Positions 42,808 to 51,573 of a DNA stretch of 64,000 nt are shown here, in pieces; positions within the stretch are counted from its first letter, which is position 1; each line of letters begins with the position of its first letter. Under the pieces are notes generated by a model that saw only the letters and a list, made by a program, of their open reading frames with translations, made no database searches and had not been told where the DNA came from. Source of the DNA: CAVSUR01 sp963846005 (GTDB lineage Bacteria; Actinomycetota; Actinomycetes; Streptosporangiales; Streptosporangiaceae); contig CAWJUH010000003.1 of assembly GCA_963846005.1 (NCBI GenBank), forward strand, positions 1,116,001 through 1,180,000. The letters are read 5' to 3'. A program made the translations under genes and the position numbers.

Positions 42808-44658
42808 GTGGACGCACCCGGCGAGGACCGGCCCGATCGCCAGCGCGAGCGCCTGAGCGAAGAAGCCGTCACCGAGCCGCCCGGCCCGGCCGGGTACGGC
42901 TCGCCCAGCGGCAGCTACGAGACCGTCGAGGTGGCCGTCCCCGACATCGGCGACTTCGCCGACGTGCCGGTGATCGAGGTGCACGTGGCGCCGGGTGACA
43001 CGGTGGCTGCCGAGGACCCGCTGATCACGCTGGAGTCCGACAAGGCGGCGATGGACATCCCGGCGCCGTCGGCCGGGACGATCAGCGCGGTGCGGGTGGC
43101 GGTCGGCGACCGGGTGTCGGCCGGCCACCTGATCGCGGACCTGAGCACCGGCGAGACCCTGGTGCCCGAGGCCGGGCCTGCCGGGCCGGCCGCGTCCGCG
43201 GCGGTGACCGAGCGCCCGGCGCCGCCGGCCGGGCCGGGCCAGCCCGGCGACCAGTCCGCCGAGGTGCTCGTGCTCGGCGCCGGGCCGGGCGGCTACACCG
43301 CCGCGTTCCGGGCCGCCGACCTGGGCAAGAAGGTCGTGCTGGTGGACCGGGGCGCCACCCTCGGCGGGGTCTGCCTGAACGTCGGCTGCATCCCGTCCAA
43401 GGCGTTGCTGCATGCGGCCAGGGTCATTGCCGAGACCCGGGAGATGAGCGAGCACGGGCTGTCGTTCGGCGACCCGGCGATCGACGCAGCCAAGCTGCGC
43501 GACTGGAAGGACGGCGTGGTCGGCCGGCTCACCGGCGGCCTGGCCGGGCTGGCCCGCCAGCGCAAGGTGACCACGGTGCGCGGCACCGGCCGGTTCGCCG
43601 CGCCCCGGCAGCTGCAGGTCGAGCTGGACGGCGGCGGCACGACCGCCATCGACTTCGAGCAGGCCATCATCGCCGCCGGGTCCGAGCCGCAGACGCTGCC
43701 GTTCATCCCGGCCGACCCGCGGATCATCGATTCGACCGGCGCGCTGGAGCTGGACGGGATCCCGCCGCGGCTGCTGGTGCTCGGCGGCGGGATCATCGGG
43801 CTGGAGATGGCCACCGTCTATTACGAGCTGGGCGCGGCCGTCACCGTGGTCGAGCTGATGGACCAGCTCATCCCCGGCACGGACAAGGACCTGGTCAACC
43901 CGCTGGCCAAGCGGATCGCCCGCCGGTACGACAACGTCTGGCTGCGCACCAGGGTCACCGGCGTGCAGGCCGGCCCGGACGAGCTCACGGTGACGCTGGA
44001 GGGGCCGAAGGCCCCGGCCACCGCCGCGTTCGACAAGATCCTGGTCGCGGTCGGCCGCCGCCCGAGCGGCGCGCTGATCGGCGCGGAGGCGGCCGGCGTG
44101 GCGGTGGATGAGCACGGTTTCATCACCGTGGACAAGCAGCTGCGCACGAGCGCGGCGCGCATCTTCGCGATCGGCGACGTGGTCGGCCAGCCGATGCTGG
44201 CCCACAAGGCCATGCACGAGGGCAAGGTCGCCGCCGAGGCGGCCGCGGGCCGGCCCAGCTTCTTCGACGCCCGGGTCATCCCCTCGGTCGCCTACACCGA
44301 CCCCGAGGTGGCCTGGGCCGGGCTGACCGAGACCGAAGCCAGGGCGGCCGGGGTGGAGTACGCCAAGGGCGTGTTCCCGTGGGCGGCCAGCGGCCGGTCG
44401 CTGAGCCTGGGCCGGGACGAGGGCATGACCAAGCTGCTGTTCGACCCGGGCACCGGCCGGGTGCTCGGCTGCGGCATCGTCGGCCCGTCGGCCGGGGACC
44501 TGGTCGCCGAGGCGGCCCTCGCCATCGAGATGGGCTGCGACGCGGCCGACATCGGCCTGACCATCCACCCGCACCCGACGCTGTCGGAGACCGTCGGCCT
44601 GGCCGCGGAGGCGTTCGAGGGCACGATCACCGATCTTTACCTGCCCAGGCGCAAGTAG
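42808..44658 (+). CDS. lpd: Dihydrolipoamide dehydrogenase (E3) with N-terminal lipoyl domain
   Basis: FAD enzyme that reoxidises dihydrolipoyl groups with NAD+. Residues about 30-115 are a lipoyl domain (ITLESDKAAMDIP, Lys79) nearly the same as the E2 domain. The E3 body starts about residue 150: GAGPGGYTAAFRAADLG, the redox disulphide in GGVCLNVGCIPSK, the NAD fold LVLGGGIIGLEMATVY, the FAD segment IFAIGDVVGQPMLAHKAMHEG and the active His-Glu in HPHPTLSETV. GTG start with GAGGAG upstream. The lipoyl-E3 fusion is typical of some proteobacterial operons and less usual here. Confidence 0.93.
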   Translation: MDAPGEDRPDRQRERLSEEAVTEPPGPAGYGSPSGSYETVEVAVPDIGDFADVPVIEVHVAPGDTVAAEDPLITLESDKAAMDIPAPSAGTISAVRVAVGDRVSAGHLIADLSTGETLVPEAGPAGPAASAAVTERPAPPAGPGQPGDQSAEVLVLGAGPGGYTAAFRAADLGKKVVLVDRGATLGGVCLNVGCIPSKALLHAARVIAETREMSEHGLSFGDPAIDAAKLRDWKDGVVGRLTGGLAGLARQRKVTTVRGTGRFAAPRQLQVELDGGGTTAIDFEQAIIAAGSEPQTLPFIPADPRIIDSTGALELDGIPPRLLVLGGGIIGLEMATVYYELGAAVTVVELMDQLIPGTDKDLVNPLAKRIARRYDNVWLRTRVTGVQAGPDELTVTLEGPKAPATAAFDKILVAVGRRPSGALIGAEAAGVAVDEHGFITVDKQLRTSAARIFAIGDVVGQPMLAHKAMHEGKVAAEAAAGRPSFFDARVIPSVAYTDPEVAWAGLTETEARAAGVEYAKGVFPWAASGRSLSLGRDEGMTKLLFDPGTGRVLGCGIVGPSAGDLVAEAALAIEMGCDAADIGLTIHPHPTLSETVGLAAEAFEGTITDLYLPRRK

Positions 44659-44675
44659 CGCGGCGCCGCCAGGGC

Positions 44676-45758
44676 TTACCCGCGATCCGGCGGACCGCAG
44701 CTCGCTGGCGCCGCGCCGCGGCGACGGGGAGGATCCGGCCCAGATCCTGGCCGGGCTGCTGGCCTGAGCGCAGACCGGCGGCGCAGGCCGCGGAGCAGGC
44801 TGGTGGCGGTGACGATGAGCAGCACGCCGCCGATGACGCACAGGGAAACGGCAGTGCTGATGTGCGGGACCGGGACCGGCCCGACGGACCGGATCCCCGA
44901 AGCGGCCAGGGCCTCGGCGAACAGCTTGACGCCGATGAAGGCGAGGATGACGGCGAGCCCGGCCGGCAGGTGCGCCAGGCGGCTGAGCAGCCCGCCGAGC
45001 AGGAAGTACAGCTGGCGCAGGCCGAGCAGGGCGAACGCATTCGCGGTGAACACCAGGTAGGCGTCGTGGGTCAGCCCGAACACCGCCGGGATCGAGTCCA
45101 TCGCGAACACCAGGTCGGTCGCCGCCACCCCGATGCCCAGCAGCAGCAGCGGGGTCGCCGCCCGCCGGCCGCCCTCCCGCCCGCCTACCCGGCCGATCAG
45201 CCGGCCGTCGGCGCTGTCGGTGGTGACCGGCACGACCTGGCTGACCGCGCGCATGGTCACGCTGTCGGACGGCGCCGACGCCGGGTCCCGCCGGGCGGTG
45301 AACGCCACCCGCACCGCGGCGAAGACCAGCAGCGCGCCGAACAGGTACAGCACCCAGCTGAACCGGCTGATCGCCGCCGCCCCGATCGCGATCACGATCC
45401 CGCGCAGCAGCAGCGCGAAGCCGATGCCCAGCAGCATCACCCGGCCGTGCAGTTCGCGCGGCACGGACGAGCTGCCGATGAGCAGCACGAACACGAACAG
45501 GTTGTCCAGCGACAGGCTGTACTCGGTGAGCCAGCCGGCGAAGAACTGGCTGCCCGCGGCCGGGTGGCCGAGCCAGAAGAACGACAGGCCGAACACCCCG
45601 GCTGCCGCGATCACCACGGCCACGTAAGCGGCGGCGGCCCGCAGGCTGATCTCGCGCGGGCCGCGGCGGATGCCGATGGCCAGCTCGCTGCCGAGGATCA
45701 GCACGACTGCGCCGATCGTCACCACCCAGCCCCACAGCGGAACGTGCAGGCTGCTCAT
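44676..45758 (-). CDS. TerC/Alx family membrane protein
   Basis: A 360-residue integral membrane protein linked in the family to manganese export and tellurite/pH responses. It has about nine helices and the conserved acidic membrane motifs SLDNLFVFVLL and FAMDSIPAVFGLTHDA. ATG start. It converges on the E3 gene with a 17-bp gap. I looked for a yybP-ykoY manganese riboswitch in its leader and did not see the conserved core. The C-terminal tail is arginine/glycine-rich. Confidence 0.87.
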   Translation of the reverse strand: MSSLHVPLWGWVVTIGAVVLILGSELAIGIRRGPREISLRAAAAYVAVVIAAAGVFGLSFFWLGHPAAGSQFFAGWLTEYSLSLDNLFVFVLLIGSSSVPRELHGRVMLLGIGFALLLRGIVIAIGAAAISRFSWVLYLFGALLVFAAVRVAFTARRDPASAPSDSVTMRAVSQVVPVTTDSADGRLIGRVGGREGGRRAATPLLLLGIGVAATDLVFAMDSIPAVFGLTHDAYLVFTANAFALLGLRQLYFLLGGLLSRLAHLPAGLAVILAFIGVKLFAEALAASGIRSVGPVPVPHISTAVSLCVIGGVLLIVTATSLLRGLRRRSALRPAARPGSGPDPPRRRGAAPASCGPPDRG

Positions 45759-45975
45759 ACCCTCTGCTTCTGCCCGGTACGGTCGCCGTCAGCCGGGCCT
45801 GCCGGCTTTACCGGGTCATTACCAGTAGACCACCCGCCCGGTAGCAGGCGTATGCAGCCAGTGTGGTGGCCGTATGAAGATCGGCCGCGGCCGGTCTAGC
45901 GTTGCTTCCGCGAGGCAACAGAGCGGAATCCCGGCCAGCGAACGCCACCCGGCCAGCGAACACTAGGAGATGACC

Positions 45976-46776
45976 ATGCATCAGCCAGCCGGTACCGGTC
46001 ACCCGCCTGCCGGGGCCCCGGGCGCGCCGGGGATGCCCGCCAGGGCCAGCCGGGCTGCCTTCGAGGCGGAGCTCGGCGCGCTGCGGGCCCGGGAGAAGGC
46101 ACATACCCGGGAGGGAGACGCGATCGCCGCGGCCCGGCGGCGCCTGCCCATGGTCGAGGTCGCCGCCGCCGCCCCGCTGACCGGCGAGAACGGCCCGGTC
46201 ACCCTGCTCGGGGCGTTCGAAGGCCGGCGACAGCTCATTGCCTACTACTTCATGTGGAATCCCGGCCGTCCCGCGGCCGGGCAGTGCGAAGGCTGCACGC
46301 ACTACACCACGCAGGTCGCCGAGCTGTCCTACCTGCACTCGCGCGACATCACCTTCGCGGTGTTCTGCCAGGGTCCCTACCCGCAGAGCGCCCGCTACCG
46401 GGACTTCATGGGCTGGACCATGCCCTGGTACTCCGCCCGGGATTCCCTGGAAACGCTGCTGCCCGGCCGCCAGGCCGGCCTGTTCCACCTGGTGTGCTAC
46501 CTGCGCGACGGCGACCGTGTCTTCGAGACCTACTGGACGACCCGCCGCGGCGCCGAGACGATGGACAACAGCTACGCGCTGATGGATCTCACCGCCTACG
46601 GGCGGCAGGAATCATGGGAAGACTCGCCGCCAGGCTGGCCGCAGCAGTGCACCAACACGCGGACCGCCGCCGGCCCGCCCGGCTGGCCGCCCGTAGCCGA
46701 GTGGCCGGGCGGGCGTCCCACGGCCCAGTGGCCGCGGCTCGCCGCCGGGCGCTCTGACGATCTCACCGCCGGCTAG
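45976..46776 (+). CDS. DUF899 family protein (thioredoxin-fold-like), first copy
   Basis: A 266-residue member of the DUF899 group, of unknown activity. Typical features are the N-terminal ALRAREKAHTREGDAIAAARR helix, RRLPMVEV, a central CEGCTHYTTQVAEL with a CxxC, and the C-terminal YALMDLTAYGRQESWEDSP. I prefer the second of two nearby ATGs because AGGAG is then 6 nt away, whereas it touches the first. The upstream gap (45759-45975) has a 13-bp direct repeat CCGGCCAGCGAAC at 45931 and 45949 and an inverted repeat GTTGC...GCAAC at 45901-45919. A second family member lies at 55701-56387. Confidence 0.82.
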   Translation: MHQPAGTGHPPAGAPGAPGMPARASRAAFEAELGALRAREKAHTREGDAIAAARRRLPMVEVAAAAPLTGENGPVTLLGAFEGRRQLIAYYFMWNPGRPAAGQCEGCTHYTTQVAELSYLHSRDITFAVFCQGPYPQSARYRDFMGWTMPWYSARDSLETLLPGRQAGLFHLVCYLRDGDRVFETYWTTRRGAETMDNSYALMDLTAYGRQESWEDSPPGWPQQCTNTRTAAGPPGWPPVAEWPGGRPTAQWPRLAAGRSDDLTAG

Positions 46777-46886
46777 TCAGGGCCCCGGTCCATTCGCCGA
46801 CCGTCGTGACCAGGGCCTGGCGGGGGAAGACCTTCCTCGGTGAGAACGCGGCGGACCTCGGGGTCAGCATCGCAAGCGCCCTGATG

Positions 46887-47261
46887 TCAGCGATACCCGC
46901 GCGAGCCGGGGGCCGGGGGACGGGGCAGCGGGGCGTCGTTGAGCTGCTGGTCGATGTCCACCAGGACGGCATCGTCCTCGATCTTGCACGCGTACACCGG
47001 GATGGGGCCGCAGGCGAACACGCCCACTGCCTCGCCCGTGGTCAGGTTGTAGCGCGAGGCGTGCGCCGCGCACATCAGCGTGTCGTCCTCCTGCAAGGTG
47101 CCCTCGTGCAGCGGCTGCTGCTGATGGGTGCAGGTGTTGTGGATGGCCCGGACGTCGTCGTCATCGAGACGGATGAGGCAGACCGGCTCGCGCAGGTCGT
47201 CGACCAGCAGGGTGTCGCCGACTTCCATGTCGTCGAGGTTCGCGACGATGACGAACGTCAT
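46887..47261 (-). CDS. Rieske [2Fe-2S] ferredoxin-like protein
   Basis: A 124-residue soluble Rieske protein. The two cluster-binding motifs are CTH in NTCTHQQQPL and CAAH in LMCAAHASRYNL, with the family GxxxLxxC-type core between. It probably passes electrons to an oxygenase or acts as a redox partner. The ATG overlaps the stop of the upstream membrane Rieske gene (ATGA), so both are made together. The usual second-motif glycine/serine loop is partly replaced (AHASRYN), but all four ligands are present. Confidence 0.85.
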   Translation of the reverse strand: MTFVIVANLDDMEVGDTLLVDDLREPVCLIRLDDDDVRAIHNTCTHQQQPLHEGTLQEDDTLMCAAHASRYNLTTGEAVGVFACGPIPVYACKIEDDAVLVDIDQQLNDAPLPRPPAPGSRGYR

Positions 47262-48265
47262 GACGGTGTCCTTCCAGTTGCGGTCCGGCGGGCGGCCGGC
47301 TGGCTGCCGCGCACCTCGATCCAGCCGTTGCGGATCCGGGCCGGGAGCACAGGCTGCGGCTGGCTGGCCGGCCCGCGCAGGACGCAGCCGTCGGCGAGGC
47401 TGAACTGGGACCCGTGCAGCGGGCAGGTCACGGCCAGGCCGTCGACCGGGCCGCGGCTGAGCAGGCCGCCCGCGTGGCTGCAGAGGTTGTCGATGGCGAA
47501 CAGGCGGCCGTCCTGGCGGTACAGCAGGATCTGGCGGCCGTCGGCCTGCGCGGCGACCGGCGTCTCGCCGGGCAGGTCTTCCTCCTGCAGCGCGCGGGTC
47601 CACCGCCGCGGCCTGGTGTCCCACGCCACCCGGCTGACCATCACGCCCCGGGTGAAGACCAGGTGGCCGCCGAGGTAGCCGGCCGCGGCCGTGACCGCGA
47701 AACTGGCCGCGCCGAGAGCCCGGGCCGCGGCGCGGTGGCCGGTCACCCTGGTGCCCAGCGAGGCGGCCTGCAGCCCGAGTGCGGCCGTGTTCAGCAGCCC
47801 GTGGAACAACCCGATCCGGCGGTCCTCCTCGAGGCCGACGGTCCAGTCGGCCACGCCGGTCAGCGCGGTGGCGCCCGCCGCGAGGATGCCGGCCGCGCTG
47901 AGCACGCCCGCGGCGTCGAGGCCGCGCCCGGGCTCCGGGCCGCGGCCGGCGGCGTCCAGCACGATGACGCCCGCCCACAGCCCGATGGGCAGGTCGCTCA
48001 GCGCCGGGTGCACCGGGTGGCCGGCCCAGCGGCCGCCGTGCAGCAGCTCGACGAGCAGGTTGTCCTGGTACTGCTCGCGCAGCGGCACCAGCGTCCCGGT
48101 CAGCCAGTCGCTCAGGGCCCGCAGCCAGCCGAGCTGGTCGACCCGGCCGGTCAGCTCGCCGTGCCAGGCGACCAGCGGGCTTCCGGCGGCCGGGGCGCCG
48201 GAGCCCGGCCCGGGCTGCTGCGCTGCCGCTGGCGGACCGCCGGCCGGGCCGCTGCCTGTTCGCAT
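47258..48265 (-). CDS. DUF2231 membrane domain fused to a Rieske [2Fe-2S] domain
   Basis: A 335-residue fusion. After a Gly/Pro/Ala-rich start comes a DUF2231 membrane domain (GHPVHPALSDLPIGLW, four helices, about residues 70-205), then a Rieske domain with CSH in NLCSHAGGLLS and CPLHGSQFSL. It probably moves electrons at the membrane. The ATG at 48265 is chosen because GGGGAGGA lies 5 nt upstream; a GTG 15 bp earlier is less likely. Translationally coupled to the small Rieske protein downstream. Confidence 0.87.
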   Translation of the reverse strand: MRTGSGPAGGPPAAAQQPGPGSGAPAAGSPLVAWHGELTGRVDQLGWLRALSDWLTGTLVPLREQYQDNLLVELLHGGRWAGHPVHPALSDLPIGLWAGVIVLDAAGRGPEPGRGLDAAGVLSAAGILAAGATALTGVADWTVGLEEDRRIGLFHGLLNTAALGLQAASLGTRVTGHRAAARALGAASFAVTAAAGYLGGHLVFTRGVMVSRVAWDTRPRRWTRALQEEDLPGETPVAAQADGRQILLYRQDGRLFAIDNLCSHAGGLLSRGPVDGLAVTCPLHGSQFSLADGCVLRGPASQPQPVLPARIRNGWIEVRGSQPAARRTATGRTPS

Positions 48266-48763
48266 CAGATTCCTCCCCACGGGGCATCGGCGTGCGGCTC
48301 GGTCCTGAGGAGAATCTTCCCCGCATCAGTGCCGCCTGCTCGTCTCACCTTGCGGCACGGGCATCACGGGAGCAACCCGCGTCAGCCGCCGGCGGCCGGC
48401 CCCTGCCGGGCCAGGCTCGCCGCGTAGCCGGCGGTGACGTCCCGCATCCCGTCCAGGAAGCCGGCGATGACCTGCAGGCCGGCCTGGCTGCAGGGCCGCA
48501 GCAGGCCGCGGGCGGCGTGCCGGACCGGTTCCGGTGGACCGGCGAGCGCTCCGGTAGCGGCGCGGGCTGGATCACCGAGGACGAGATGATCGCGGCCCGC
48601 GCGCAGCACCCGCCCGGCCCGGCCCGGCCCGGCCCGGCCCGTCCATGATCTTGCCGATTTGCCTGCGCTTTCCCGCATAGAACTCGCCGGGATGATGGAA
48701 TCCCGGCGATCCGGGGCGCGGATCCCCCGCGACACGCCGACACGACATGTGGTGCTCCGCTTC
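48266..48763. other. 498-bp gap: no supported gene; contains a (GGCCC)n run
   Basis: Neither strand holds a frame I recognise. A minus-strand frame (48382-48735) ends with a helix-like stretch that could be a remnant of a small regulator, but it has no motif. GGCCC is repeated about six times at 48607-48641. The promoter of the riboswitch-nrd transcript should lie near the right end. Confidence 0.5.
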
Positions 48764-49014
48764 GGCGCCGGTCCTACATATGGTGGTGCCCGCAGCTGGT
48801 TCCGTGAGCCGTTCCAGGTTCACGGAGGCAACAGGGAACCCGGTGCGAATCCGGGACTGCCCCGCAGCGGTAAGCGGGAACGACCGCCGTCCCTGTCGCG
48901 GTGACGCGACGGGAGCAGCACTGGGCCGGCCGGCCCGGGAAGCGACGGCCAGTAGGAAACGCCAGCCGGACAGTCCGGCCGGGGTTACGCCCGCGAGTCC
49001 GAAGACCTGCCAGC
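48764..49014 (+). ncRNA. Cobalamin (B12) riboswitch
   Basis: The conserved adenosylcobalamin aptamer core is readable: GGCAACAGGGAACCCGGTGC, AATCCGGGACTGCCCCGC, AGCGGTAAGCGGGAAC, then GGGAAGCGACGGCCAGTAGG and the 3' part GAGTCCGAAGACCTGCC. Family order and spacing fit. It leads the nrdA-nrdB operon, the arrangement described for Streptomyces, where B12 turns off the oxygen-dependent class I enzyme because a B12-dependent class II enzyme can take over. Ends are approximate. A strong hairpin directly after it may be the expression platform. Confidence 0.93.
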
Positions 49015-49015
49015 G

Positions 49016-49040
49016 CGCCGCGCGCACCGTGCGCGCGGCG
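49016..49040 (+). promoter_or_regulatory. Perfect 11-bp hairpin just after the riboswitch
   Basis: CGCCGCGCGCA and TGCGCGCGGCG pair perfectly around a 3-nt loop (CCG), two bases after the aptamer. It is a strong candidate for the terminator or switching arm of the riboswitch. There is no T-tract, and 112 nt separate it from the nrdA start, which favours transcription control over hiding of the ribosome binding site. Confidence 0.6.
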
Positions 49041-49152
49041 GCTCCGGCCGCGCGGGACGGCCGACGGGCACCGGTGACCTGCCGTCCGCGGCGGGGCATC
49101 GCTCCGTCCCCGGCTGCGCGGCCGTCCGGAACGAGCTCGCGAGGAGAGAGCC

Positions 49153-51573
49153 ATGACGGGGACGACGGCAGGACCGGCCGCGGGCAGCCGGCCCGGCATG
49201 CAGGTCCGCAAGCGGAACGGGGACACCGAGCCGGTCGACGTGAACAAGATCGTCCGGGCGGTGCAGCGCTGCGCGGGCGGGCTGGACGAGGTCGACCCGA
49301 TGCGGGTGGCCACCAAGACGATCAGCGGGCTGTACGACGGCGCGACCACGGCCGAGCTCGACCGGCTGTCGATCCAGACCGCCGCCGAGATGACCGGCGA
49401 GGAGCCGCAGTACTCGCGGCTGGCCGCCCGGCTGCTGTCCGGATACATCGCCAAGGAGGTCCGCGGCCAGGGCATCGCGTCGTTCAGCCAGTCGGTCGCG
49501 CTCGCGCACGCCGAGGGCCTGATCGGCGACGAGACCGCGAAACTGGTCAAGGACAACGCCCGCAAGCTGGACTTCGCCGTCGACGAGCAGGCCGACCAGC
49601 ACTTCGAGTACTTCGGCATCAAGACCGTCTACGACCGGTACCTGCTGCGGCACCCGGCCACCCGGCTGGTGGTGGAGACGCCGCAGTACTTCCTGCTGAG
49701 GGTGGCGTGCGGGCTGTCGCGCACCCCGGCCGAGGCGATCGGCTTCTACCGGCTGATGTCGTCGCTGGCCTACCTGCCGAGCTCGCCGACGCTGTTCAAC
49801 TCCGGGACCAGCCACCCGCAGATGTCGTCGTGCTTCCTGGTCGACTCGCCCCGCGACGACCTGGACTCGATCTACGCCCGGTACGGGCAGGTGGCCCGGC
49901 TGTCAAAGTTCTCCGGCGGGATCGGCATCGGCTTCTCCCGGGTGCGCTCGCGCGGCGCGCTGATCCGCGGCACCAACGGCCAGTCCAACGGCATCGTGCC
50001 CTGGCTGCGCACGCTCGACTCGTCGGTCGCGGCGGTCAACCAGGGCGGCCGCCGCAAGGGCGCGGCCTGCGTCTACCTGGAGCCGTGGCATCCCGACATC
50101 GAGGAGTTCCTCGAACTGCGGGACAACACCGGCGAGGACGCCCGCCGCACCCACAACCTCAACCTGGCCAACTGGATCCCGGACGAGTTCATGCGCCGGG
50201 TGGAGGCCGGCGAGATGTGGTCGCTCATCGACCCGGACGCCGTGCCGGAGCTGCCCGACCTGTGGGGCGCGGAATTCGACGCCGCGTACCGCGCGGCCGA
50301 GGCGGACGGCCGGTTTGTCCGGCAGCTGAAGGCCCGCGACCTGTACGCGAAGATGATGCGGACGCTGGCGCAGACCGGCAACGGCTGGATGACGTTCAAG
50401 GACACCACCAACGCCCGGTGCAACCAGACCGCGCAGGCCGGCCACGTGGTGCACCTGTCCAACCTGTGCACCGAGATCACCGAGGTGACGACCGACGCCG
50501 AGACTGCCGTCTGCAACCTGGGCTCGGTGAACCTGGCCCGTCACCTCACCCGCTCCGGCGGCGCGCCCGCGGTCGACTGGGCGAAGCTGCGGGAGACGGT
50601 GCGCACCGCGGTGCCGTTCCTGGACCGGGTCATCGACCTGACCTTCTACCCCAGCGAGCAGGCGGCCGCGTCCAACCCGCGCTGGCGGCCGGTGGGCCTC
50701 GGCGTCATGGGCCTGCAGGACGTCTTCTTCGCGCTGCGGCTGCCGTTCGGATCCGATGCCGCCCGGCAGCTGTCGGCGCGGATTGCCGAGGAGATCTACC
50801 TCACCGCCCTGGAGGCGTCCGCGGACCTGGCCGAGCGGCACGGCCCGCACCCGGGCTTCGCGCAGACCCGGGCGGCTGCCGGGCAGCTGCAGCACGACCT
50901 GTGGGGCGTGGCCGGGACGCAGCCCGGCCGGTGGAAGTCGCTGCGCAAGCGCATCGCCGTGACCGGGCTGCGCAATTCGCTGCTGATCGCCATCGCCCCG
51001 ACCGCGACCATCGCCTCGATCGCCGGATGCTACGAGTGCATCGAGCCGCAGGTCTCCAACCTGTTCAAGCGGGAGACCATGTCGGGTGAGTTCCTCCAGG
51101 TCAACTCGGCGCTGGTGGCGGAGCTGAAGGCGCACGGGCTGTGGACCCAGGACGTGCGGGACGAGATCAAGCGCGCCGAGGGGTCGGTGCAGGGCGTCAC
51201 CGCGCTGCCGGCCGGGGTCCGCGAGCTGTTCCGCACCGCGTGGGAGCTGCCGCAGCGGGCGCTCATCGACGCCGCGGCCGCCCGGGCGGCGTTCATCGAC
51301 CAGAGCCAGTCGCTCAACCTGTTCCTGGCCGCGCCGTCGATCGGCAAGCTGTCCTCGATGTACCTGCACGCGTGGAAGTCCGGCCTGAAGACCACCTACT
51401 ACCTGCGCTCGCGCCCGGCCACCCGGATCACCCCGGCCACCGTCGCGCTGCCCGGCACCGCGGCGGCCCAGGCCAGTGCGGCGGCCCAGGCCAGCGCGGA
51501 GGCTCAGGCCAGCGCGGGGGCGGCCATCAGCTGCTCGCTGGAGAACCCCGAGACTTGCGAGGCCTGCCAGTGA
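49153..51573 (+). CDS. nrdA: Class Ia ribonucleotide reductase, large (alpha) subunit
   Basis: Reduces ribonucleotides to deoxyribonucleotides with the radical from NrdB. The 806-residue protein has an N-terminal ATP-cone (VRKRNGDTEPVDVNKIVRAV, about 16-105), the active-site cysteine pair in SSCFLVDS and AVCNLGSVNL, the radical cysteine and glutamate in NLCTEI, and the C-terminal redox tail CEACQ. Just before that tail there are three AAQASA-like hexapeptides from an 18-bp tandem repeat (51463-51516), lengthening the flexible arm. GAGGAGAG precedes the ATG. Expression should fall when B12 is plentiful, through the riboswitch. The stop overlaps nrdB. Confidence 0.94.
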   Translation: MTGTTAGPAAGSRPGMQVRKRNGDTEPVDVNKIVRAVQRCAGGLDEVDPMRVATKTISGLYDGATTAELDRLSIQTAAEMTGEEPQYSRLAARLLSGYIAKEVRGQGIASFSQSVALAHAEGLIGDETAKLVKDNARKLDFAVDEQADQHFEYFGIKTVYDRYLLRHPATRLVVETPQYFLLRVACGLSRTPAEAIGFYRLMSSLAYLPSSPTLFNSGTSHPQMSSCFLVDSPRDDLDSIYARYGQVARLSKFSGGIGIGFSRVRSRGALIRGTNGQSNGIVPWLRTLDSSVAAVNQGGRRKGAACVYLEPWHPDIEEFLELRDNTGEDARRTHNLNLANWIPDEFMRRVEAGEMWSLIDPDAVPELPDLWGAEFDAAYRAAEADGRFVRQLKARDLYAKMMRTLAQTGNGWMTFKDTTNARCNQTAQAGHVVHLSNLCTEITEVTTDAETAVCNLGSVNLARHLTRSGGAPAVDWAKLRETVRTAVPFLDRVIDLTFYPSEQAAASNPRWRPVGLGVMGLQDVFFALRLPFGSDAARQLSARIAEEIYLTALEASADLAERHGPHPGFAQTRAAAGQLQHDLWGVAGTQPGRWKSLRKRIAVTGLRNSLLIAIAPTATIASIAGCYECIEPQVSNLFKRETMSGEFLQVNSALVAELKAHGLWTQDVRDEIKRAEGSVQGVTALPAGVRELFRTAWELPQRALIDAAAARAAFIDQSQSLNLFLAAPSIGKLSSMYLHAWKSGLKTTYYLRSRPATRITPATVALPGTAAAQASAAAQASAEAQASAGAAISCSLENPETCEACQ

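Noticed and set aside
42736..45735. A 999-codon minus-strand frame opposite the E3 gene
   Set aside because: Same antisense effect; it also overlaps the TerC gene in another frame and shows no motif.
45759..45960. Possible manganese (yybP-ykoY) riboswitch before the TerC gene
   Set aside because: I could not find the conserved core sequences on the minus strand.
46777..46886. Possible gene fragment between the DUF899 and Rieske genes
   Set aside because: Short frames on both strands with no motif; convergent gap only.
48382..48735. A 117-codon minus-strand gene in the gap before the riboswitch
   Set aside because: No recognisable domain, and half of it is low-complexity; it may be a remnant, but I cannot support a call.
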